From contig NZ_CP127173.1 in NCBI RefSeq assembly GCF_030264295.1, forward strand, positions 2,301,501 to 2,365,500: a DNA stretch of 64,000 nucleotides, written 5' to 3'. Under the pieces are notes generated by a model that did not search any database, had not been told where the DNA came from, and worked only from the letters and a program-made list of their open reading frames with translations. The first letter of the stretch is position 1; every line of letters starts with the position of its first letter. Origin of the DNA: Amycolatopsis nalaikhensis (GTDB taxonomy: Bacteria; Actinomycetota; Actinomycetes; Mycobacteriales; Pseudonocardiaceae). A program made the translations under genes and the position numbers. This document shows positions 58,955-64,000 of this stretch, one piece after another.

Positions 58955-60001
58955 GTGTCGCGCATCGTGATCGTTTCGGCTCGGTTCGGCGCCGGGCACG
59001 ACCGCGCCGCGTACGAGCTGGCGAACCGGCTGAGCGCCCACGACGTCGAGGTCCTCGACTTCCTGGACCTCCTGCCGCCGGCCCTGGGCAGCCGCCTGTG
59101 CCGCCTGTACCGGCGGCAGCTGCAGACGGCCCCGCGCAGCTGGGAATGGACGCTGCGCGCCCTCGACGGCGGCGCCGCAGCCGGACTGACCAGCCGAGCA
59201 GCCACCATGGCCTGCGGCAGGCTCCGCCGGGCACTCGGCGACCGGACCGACCTGGCCGTCTCCACCTACCCGCTCGCGACCCACGCGCTCGCGCACCTCC
59301 GTGTCCGAGGCGCGCTCACCGCACCCTTGGCGACCTACCTGACCGACCCCGCGGTGCACCGCATCTGCGTCGCCGGCGCAGCCGACCTCCACATCGCTCC
59401 CAACCACCTCGCCCAGCAGCAGGCCCGCAGCCACGGCGCCACCGCCGCCGTGGTCGCGGCCCCGCTGGTCGCCACCGCTTTCCGACCAGCGGCCCCCCAC
59501 GAGCGCCTCGAAGCCCGGCGCACATTCGGGCTACCGCCGGCCGGACGGCTGGCGCTAGTCACCGCAGGCTCCTGGGGTGTCGGGCAGGTCCAGCGGACCG
59601 CGCACGACGTCGCCCGGTCCGGGGTGGCGACGCCCGTGGTCGCCTGCGGCAGCAACACCGCACTGCGCGACCGGCTGCGCGCCGAGGGCCTGGCGCACGT
59701 CTTCGGCTGGGTCGACGACATGCCCGGCCTGATGCGAGCAGTCGACATCGTCGTCCAGAACGCCGGCGGCTTGACCAGTTCGGAAGCGCTCGCGGCCGGA
59801 CTGCCCGTGCTCACCTACCGCTGCCTGCCTGGCCACGGGCGCGCGAACGCGGCCGTCCTGGACCGGCTCGGCCTCGCCCGGTGGGTCCACGACCTCGCCG
59901 ACCTGCCCGCCGCGCTCGCCTCCAGTGACCGCCCGCCCGCGAGCGCTCAGCCCGCCGAAGACCCCGTACCGCTGCTCGAGAAGCTTTTGGATCTCGCGTG
60001 A
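58955..60001 (+). CDS. GT28/MurG-like glycosyltransferase (MGDG synthase type)
   Basis: A 348-aa GT-B enzyme: N-terminal domain with IVIVSARFGAGHDRAAYELA (the GAGH loop of MGDG synthase-like enzymes) and C-terminal nucleotide-sugar domain with LALVTAGSWGVGQVQRT, HVFGWVDDMPGLMRAVDIVV and QNAGGLTSSEALAAGLPV. It would add a sugar to a lipid acceptor on the inner leaflet. GTG 58955 is chosen because AGAGGAGGG is five bases upstream; the longer frame would overlap an operator. It is translationally coupled to the deacetylase. Three TGTAGA sites lie upstream. Confidence 0.83.
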   Translation: MSRIVIVSARFGAGHDRAAYELANRLSAHDVEVLDFLDLLPPALGSRLCRLYRRQLQTAPRSWEWTLRALDGGAAAGLTSRAATMACGRLRRALGDRTDLAVSTYPLATHALAHLRVRGALTAPLATYLTDPAVHRICVAGAADLHIAPNHLAQQQARSHGATAAVVAAPLVATAFRPAAPHERLEARRTFGLPPAGRLALVTAGSWGVGQVQRTAHDVARSGVATPVVACGSNTALRDRLRAEGLAHVFGWVDDMPGLMRAVDIVVQNAGGLTSSEALAAGLPVLTYRCLPGHGRANAAVLDRLGLARWVHDLADLPAALASSDRPPASAQPAEDPVPLLEKLLDLA

Positions 60002-60741
60002 AGACGACGGCCGGACTCGCCACGCTGGCCGCACTCGCCCACGTCGCACCTGCAGCGACATTTCTGCCGGGTCCCCGCCGCACCTTCCTGCCCCGGCTGG
60101 CCGGGATCGGCGCTCCCGGCCGGGTCGCACTGACCTTCGACGACGGACCCTCACCGACATCGACACCACAGTTCCTTCGAACACTCGACCGCCTCGGCGT
60201 CAAGGCCACCTTCTTCCTGCTCGGCGACCAAGCCCTGCGCGCGCCGTGGCTGACGAAGGCCATCGCCGACGCCGGGCACGAGATCGGCGTCCACGGCTGG
60301 GACCACAGATGCCTCCTGCGCAAGACACCGGCCCGCACGCACCACGAACTGCTCGGCTGTTGCAACCTCGTCGAGACCCTCACCGGGATCCGGCCCCGCT
60401 GGTTCCGGCCGCCCTATGGCGTCTTCAGCACGGCGGCGCTGCTGTCGGCGAAGCGCCTCGCACTCACACCGGTGCTCTGGAGCACGTGGGGCTTCGACTG
60501 GACCGAGGGCTGCACCCCCACGTCCATCCACCGCAAGGTCATGAAGAACCTCGGCGAGGGCGGCACCATCCTGCTGCACGACAGCGACGTCACCACCGGC
60601 AACGGCGCCTGGCGGGCAACCCTCGGTGCGCTCCCCTCGATCCTCGAAGACTGCCGACGCCGCGGCGTCCTGCCGGGCCGCCTCCTCGACCAGGCACCTC
60701 CCCTGGCCGGACTCACGCCTCGCGCTTCGACACTTCTGTAG
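59998..60741 (+). CDS. Polysaccharide deacetylase (NodB domain)
   Basis: A 247-aa CE4-type enzyme with an N-terminal hydrophobic segment, the catalytic motif ALTFDDGPSPTSTP, the metal-His motif HGWDH, RWFRPPYGVFS and the C-terminal ILLHDSD. It removes acetyl groups from N-acetylated sugars, probably on a glycolipid or wall polymer made by the preceding glycosyltransferase, whose stop it overlaps (GTGA). Its own stop (TAG) lies inside the operator of blaI. Confidence 0.88.
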   Translation: MKTTAGLATLAALAHVAPAATFLPGPRRTFLPRLAGIGAPGRVALTFDDGPSPTSTPQFLRTLDRLGVKATFFLLGDQALRAPWLTKAIADAGHEIGVHGWDHRCLLRKTPARTHHELLGCCNLVETLTGIRPRWFRPPYGVFSTAALLSAKRLALTPVLWSTWGFDWTEGCTPTSIHRKVMKNLGEGGTILLHDSDVTTGNGAWRATLGALPSILEDCRRRGVLPGRLLDQAPPLAGLTPRASTLL

Positions 60742-60742
60742 A
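60727..60742. promoter_or_regulatory. Candidate BlaI operator, upstream of blaI
   Basis: TCGACACTTCTGTAGA, only eight bases before the blaI ATG and overlapping the deacetylase stop. Suits autorepression by BlaI. It anchors the motif to a known regulator gene. Confidence 0.65.
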
Positions 60743-60750
60743 ATGCGGCC

Positions 60751-61134
60751 ATGAGGATGCAGCGAGCCGAAGGACCGCGACGAGCGCCTGGCGCGCTGGA
60801 GGCCGAAGTCCTGACGATCTTGTGGGAGGCGGAAGATCCCCTCGCCCCGGCAGAGGTCCAGGACCGGCTCGAAGGAGACCTCGCCTACACCACCGTCGTG
60901 ACGATCCTCTCGCGCCTGTACGACAAGGGCGTCGCCGCTCGCGAGAAACAGGGCCGGTCATTCCGCTACCACGCCGTCGAAGACGAAGCCGGGCTGGCGG
61001 CACGCCAGATGACCAAGGTGCTCGACAACGAGCCCGACCGCACGAGCGTGCTCGCTCGCTTCGTCTCGAATCTGTCCATGTCGGACGAACGAGAACTCCG
61101 CAAGCTGCTGGGCAAGCCCGGCGCCAAGGACTGA
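60751..61134 (+). CDS. blaI: BlaI/MecI-family repressor
   Basis: A 127-aa BlaI/CopY-type winged-helix repressor: GALEAEVLTILWEAEDPLAP, the recognition-helix region LAYTTVVTILSRLYDKGV, the wing AREKQGRSFRYHAVE and a C-terminal dimer helix. The family is inactivated by proteolysis through a BlaR1-type M56 protease; such a gene follows three bases later. The BlaI dyad type (TACA-TGTA arms) matches eight intergenic sites over 13 kb, so it probably represses several envelope genes as well as itself. Confidence 0.92.
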   Translation: MRMQRAEGPRRAPGALEAEVLTILWEAEDPLAPAEVQDRLEGDLAYTTVVTILSRLYDKGVAAREKQGRSFRYHAVEDEAGLAARQMTKVLDNEPDRTSVLARFVSNLSMSDERELRKLLGKPGAKD

Positions 61135-61137
61135 ACC

Positions 61138-62058
61138 GTGGAGTTCGACGTCTGGGTCCCGCTGTTGCTGCCGCTGGCCGCTTGGCCGTTGGCGCGCTCC
61201 GTCGCGCCCAAGCTCGCACCTCGTGAAGCGAGTTGGCTGCTGACCGCAGGCTGCCTCGTACTCGCTGCCGGCAGCACCCTCACCCTGGCGCTGCAAGCCT
61301 TCGGCGGAATGACGCTCATCCCGGCCGTCGCCCGCGCCGGACACTGGTCGCCCCAAGTGCTGCGAGGCCAGGACCCCATCAACATCCCGGTCTCGATCGG
61401 CTGCGGAGTCCTGCTGGCCGGACTCGCCGTCACCTTCGTCCGCACGGCGCTCGGCTACACGCGCTGGATCCGCGCGCTGACCCGGGAACTCGACGAGCAC
61501 AGCCGCGAACCGGGCGTGGTGATCCTGCCCGGCGCCGAGCCGGTGGCGTTCGCCGCACCCGGCCGTGGTGGCCGGATCGCGGTTTCCACCGGCATGCTCA
61601 GCGCGCTTTCGCCGCGCGAACGCACGGCCCTGCTCGCCCACGAACGCGCCCACCTTCGCCTGCGTCACCACCATTTCCTCGTCGCGGTCACCCTGGCCGC
61701 CACGCTGAACCCGCTGCTGCGCCCGCTGTGCGCGGCCGCCCGGTTCTCGCTCGAGCGTTGGGCCGACGAAGCTGCCGCCCGGCACGTGGGCGACCGCACA
61801 GTGGTCGCCCACTCCGTCGCGAAGGCCGCACTCGCCGGGCACTCCCGGCCGGGGTTCGCCCTCGCCGCCACCGGAGGCCCGGTCCCACGCCGCGTCACCG
61901 CGCTGCTGACGACGCAGCGCCGCAGGCTTCCGGCGGCACTGCTCGCCGCCGCACTGCTCTTCGGCACGACAGCCTGGTCCGCGGTGACGTCCCTGGACTC
62001 GATGACCGACCTGCACAGCACGATCGAATCAGCACAGGCGGAGCACCAACCCGGCTAA
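61138..62058 (+). CDS. M56-family membrane metalloprotease (BlaR1/MecR1-like, no penicillin-sensor domain)
   Basis: A 306-aa membrane protease with an N-terminal helix, two further helices (about 30-55 and 82-105), the zinc motif LLAHERAHLRLRHH (HExxH form) near residue 165 and a second acidic site in FSLERWADEAAARHVG. C-terminal helix near 275, then a short tail. The penicillin-binding C-terminal sensor of BlaR1 is missing, as in most actinobacterial M56 proteins. It is presumed to cleave BlaI on an unknown envelope signal. The start is GTG three bases behind blaI. Confidence 0.88.
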   Translation: MEFDVWVPLLLPLAAWPLARSVAPKLAPREASWLLTAGCLVLAAGSTLTLALQAFGGMTLIPAVARAGHWSPQVLRGQDPINIPVSIGCGVLLAGLAVTFVRTALGYTRWIRALTRELDEHSREPGVVILPGAEPVAFAAPGRGGRIAVSTGMLSALSPRERTALLAHERAHLRLRHHHFLVAVTLAATLNPLLRPLCAAARFSLERWADEAAARHVGDRTVVAHSVAKAALAGHSRPGFALAATGGPVPRRVTALLTTQRRRLPAALLAAALLFGTTAWSAVTSLDSMTDLHSTIESAQAEHQPG

Positions 62059-62303
62059 GCACGGAACGTGCCGGCACCGTCATCCTGTCTTGCGGAAGCG
62101 ATCACCCCGCCGACGCACGCCCGTTCACGCTGCGATTCGCCTTGCGCATGGGTCACACGCTCGTGAGCTGCCTCACCACGGGCGAAAGAGTCGGGGTGTT
62201 CGCGCACAGCGAACTCACCGATCGGCCGCATCCGCACATCCCGGGCCCCGAGCACTCCGGGACGTCAGGTGCCCCGCGATGCTCGGACACCGCAGCCATC
62301 CCG

Positions 62304-62729
62304 TTACGGGCGCCGGATCCAGGTCATGGTGACGGTGGTGCCGTCACCGGTCTCGATGACCGTCTGCTCGGCGAGGGCGCGGATCAAGGGCAGGCCGCGC
62401 CCGTGCAGCAAACCCGGACGCGGCGCGGGTTGCCAACGGCCATGGTCGGCGACGGTGACGATGACCCGGTCGCCACGGCTGCGGGCATGCAGTTCCAGAA
62501 TGCCAGTTGTGCCGAGGTAAGCGTGCTCGGCAACGTTCGCCATGGCCTCGTAGGCGGCCAGTTGCAGGTCCTGCACCTGCTCAGCGTCCAACCCGGTTCC
62601 CGTGGCCCAGGTCACGAGCTGCGCGCGCAACCGGGCCAACTGGTTCGGATCGGCGGTCACGACCCACCGCAGCGAGTCGTCCGTGGCGCCGGAGCCGGCG
62701 GGTTCGTCAGTGGAGGTCGAGGACGGCAT
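62304..62729 (-). CDS. RsbW-like anti-sigma/ATP-binding protein
   Basis: A 141-aa HATPase_c_2 protein of the RsbW/SpoIIAB kinase type: N-box LAAYEAMANVAEHAYLG, the middle VIVTVADHGRWQP motif and G-box LLHGRGLPLIRALAEQ. It would bind a sigma factor or phosphorylate an antagonist; neither partner gene is adjacent. ATG 62729 (MPSSTSTDEP) is chosen, but the ribosome binding site is poor and a longer start is possible. The 245 bases after the M56 gene show nothing else. Confidence 0.82.
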   Translation of the reverse strand: MPSSTSTDEPAGSGATDDSLRWVVTADPNQLARLRAQLVTWATGTGLDAEQVQDLQLAAYEAMANVAEHAYLGTTGILELHARSRGDRVIVTVADHGRWQPAPRPGLLHGRGLPLIRALAEQTVIETGDGTTVTMTWIRRP

Positions 62730-62824
62730 GGCGGCGGCATCGTGCGCGAGTGGGCTTACTGCGCGATTACACACCATCGATCGGGTGTAGGTGCGTCGCA
62801 ACCGCCGGCTGCGAGTGTCGGGGC

Positions 62825-63265
62825 ATGACTGCACAGCCACCACCACCGGACGCGCGCCGGCTCGAGCGAGCCACCCGAATCGCTTGGATCGGCTGCGCGA
62901 CGCTCGGCGTCGTGTTCGTCGGGTTCGGTCTGTACTCGGGGATCGCCTCGGTGACGAGCGCGGACCGGAGCATGGCCGCGCCCGACCTGATCATGGCCCT
63001 GATCGGCGTCGGGTTCGGTGCCATCACCCTCGTCGGGGCCGCCCGGTTGCGCCGGCGGGAACCCTCGGGGGTGCGGTTCGCCTCGACCATCCTGCGCTTC
63101 ATCCTGGTACTAGCGGGCGGGAACCTGGTGTTCAGCCTGGTCAACGGGCTCGGGCAGAACTGGGCGCACTTCGTGTGGTCGCTGGTCGCGACCGTGGTGG
63201 CGGCTGTTCTGGTGGCGGCGTTGGAGCAGCTGCGGGCCGCCCTTTCCCCGCGTCCCGGCGGTTAG
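62825..63265 (+). CDS. Four-helix membrane protein, hypothetical
   Basis: A 146-aa protein with four hydrophobic segments (GCATLGVVFVGFGLYSGIA, DLIMALIGVGFGAITLVGA, ILRFILVLAGGNLVFSLV, WSLVATVVAAVLVAALE). ATG 62825 gives MTAQPPPPDARR. No family is recognised. It is divergent from the RsbW-like gene (95 bases between them) and its stop overlaps the convergent NB-ARC gene by four bases. Confidence 0.6.
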   Translation: MTAQPPPPDARRLERATRIAWIGCATLGVVFVGFGLYSGIASVTSADRSMAAPDLIMALIGVGFGAITLVGAARLRRREPSGVRFASTILRFILVLAGGNLVFSLVNGLGQNWAHFVWSLVATVVAAVLVAALEQLRAALSPRPGG

Positions 63266-64000
63266 GCCCGGGCGGCCGCGTCGATATGCCGTCCGCTTCG
63301 GGCGTGCTCGCGGACCAGTTCGTGCAGGGCGTAGCGGCCCGCGGCGGGTGACACGAGGAGGTGCGCCGACATCAGCCGGTCGATCTCCCGTTGCGCGGCA
63401 ACCGGGTCGAGGCCGACGAGTGCCGCGGTCCTTTCCACGGTGATGTCGGGACCGGTTTCCTGGCCCAGCAACCGGAACAGGCGCCGGGCCGGCTCGGGCA
63501 GCCGCCGGTAGGAATGGTCGAAGACGGCTCCAAGGTCCGCCCGTGGATCACCGACGACCGCGAGTTCGGCCAGGCGGCCGTTGCGCCACAGCCGGGCGGT
63601 GTAGGCCGCCACCGAAAGCGTCCCGGACACCGTCAGCCGCAGCGCCGCGACGCGCAACGCGAGCGGCAGGAACCCGCACGCCCGGGCCAGCGCTCGCACG
63701 GCGTCGGGTTCCCGGTCCGCCCGCGCGTCGCCGATCGACCAGCGCAGCAACGCCGCTGCCGACGCTTCGTCCAGTACGTCCAGGCCGAGCCGTGCCGCGC
63801 CGTCCACGGCGACCAGCCCGTCGAGGCCGTCGCGTCCGGTGACCAGCACCAGGCAGCCGGGCCCGCCCGGCAGCAGTGGTCGCGCCTGGTCGGCGTCGGC
63901 GGCGTTGTCGAGCACGACCAGCACCCGGCGCCCGCCCAGGAACGAGCGGTACTGGGCCGCAGCCTCGTCCAGGTCGGTGGGCAGCCGGTCCCGCGGCACA
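63262..64000 (-). CDS. NB-ARC-type transcriptional regulator, partial (C-terminal part)
   Basis: The gene runs off the right end of the window; about 246 residues are visible. The visible part resembles the nucleotide-binding domain of AfsR/SARP-type and LuxR-type regulators: VLVVLDNAADADQARPLLPG (Walker B region), GCLVLVTGRDGLDGLVAVDG (sensor), ARACGFLPLALRVAALRL (the GLPLAL helix) and a winged-helix module ending YALHELVREHARS. It stops shortly after this without the usual TPR repeats, so the protein is either short or C-terminally lost. The Walker A and DNA-binding domains must lie upstream, outside the window. Confidence 0.8.
   Translation of the reverse strand, partial: VPRDRLPTDLDEAAAQYRSFLGGRRVLVVLDNAADADQARPLLPGGPGCLVLVTGRDGLDGLVAVDGAARLGLDVLDEASAAALLRWSIGDARADREPDAVRALARACGFLPLALRVAALRLTVSGTLSVAAYTARLWRNGRLAELAVVGDPRADLGAVFDHSYRRLPEPARRLFRLLGQETGPDITVERTAALVGLDPVAAQREIDRLMSAHLLVSPAAGRYALHELVREHARSGRHIDAAARA

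Overview
The window is very GC-rich, uses many GTG/TTG starts, packs genes into 4-base (ATGA/GTGA) overlaps and carries typical actinobacterial families (DUF1707, MurT/GatD, SARP-like NB-ARC regulator, CstR-like repressor, IdeR-like iron boxes). It is best read as chromosomal DNA of a filamentous actinobacterium, probably Pseudonocardiaceae (for example Amycolatopsis-like). The family-level assignment is inference. No rRNA, tRNA, CRISPR array, insertion sequence or phage genes were seen, and no gene-free stretch exceeds about 300 bases.

Layout. 0.3-2.8 kb: a small membrane protein, then a MarR/flavin-monooxygenase operon divergent from a methyltransferase. 2.8-8.2 kb: a first sulfane-sulfur module, with an MFS exporter and an MBL-rhodanese enzyme divergent from an ArsR-rhodanese fusion, a cysteine desulfurase and a nucleoside-phosphorylase-like protein. 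8.3-10 kb: DoxX and an orphan protein. 10-15.4 kb: an OmpR/EnvZ-type pair (kinase frameshifted) followed by a ferric-reductase/FMN-binding/ApbE/DUF2231 cluster for flavin-based electron transfer across the membrane. 15.5-19.3 kb: a second sulfur module under a CstR-like repressor, with four near-identical GC-rich palindromes. 19.5-24.8 kb: an NMT1-type ABC importer (ATPase frameshifted) and a CitA/CitB-type two-component system. 24.9-27.8 kb: a COG4705 membrane protein and MurT-GatD. 27.9-37.4 kb: a second OmpR-type pair, a PAP2 phosphatase, a lipoprotein plus MacB/FtsX-type ABC operon, and a FetB-like permease. 36.9-45.9 kb: two DUF1707 proteins, two more OmpR-type pairs (one kinase frameshifted), a transporter-glycosyltransferase fusion and UppP. 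46-52.4 kb: a phosphodiester glycosidase, DedA, EfeU-EfeO behind iron boxes, and a Gln-rich secreted protein with a double-psi barrel-like C-terminus. 52.5-64 kb: a secreted phosphodiesterase, an ABC-2 exporter with truncated permease, a second COG4705 protein, a transglycosylase, PAP2, a glycosyltransferase-deacetylase operon, BlaI/M56, an RsbW-like kinase and the 3' part of an NB-ARC regulator.

How the parts fit. The most striking signal is a set of eight 16-bp intergenic sites of the form (T/A)C(T/G)A-N6-TGTAGA between 47.9 and 60.7 kb. They lie upstream of DedA, the Gln-rich secreted protein, the phosphodiesterase/ABC pair, the PAP2/glycosyltransferase pair and blaI itself. This suggests a local BlaI/M56-controlled envelope-remodelling regulon. 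The second signal is the pair of persulfide-handling modules, each with its own sensor type (ArsR-rhodanese; CstR-like). The third is three single-base frameshifts. Each sits where the intact reading would be GAGCTC or something close to it, and each is repaired by removing one base. They break two histidine kinases and one ABC ATPase and are either consensus errors or real lesions.
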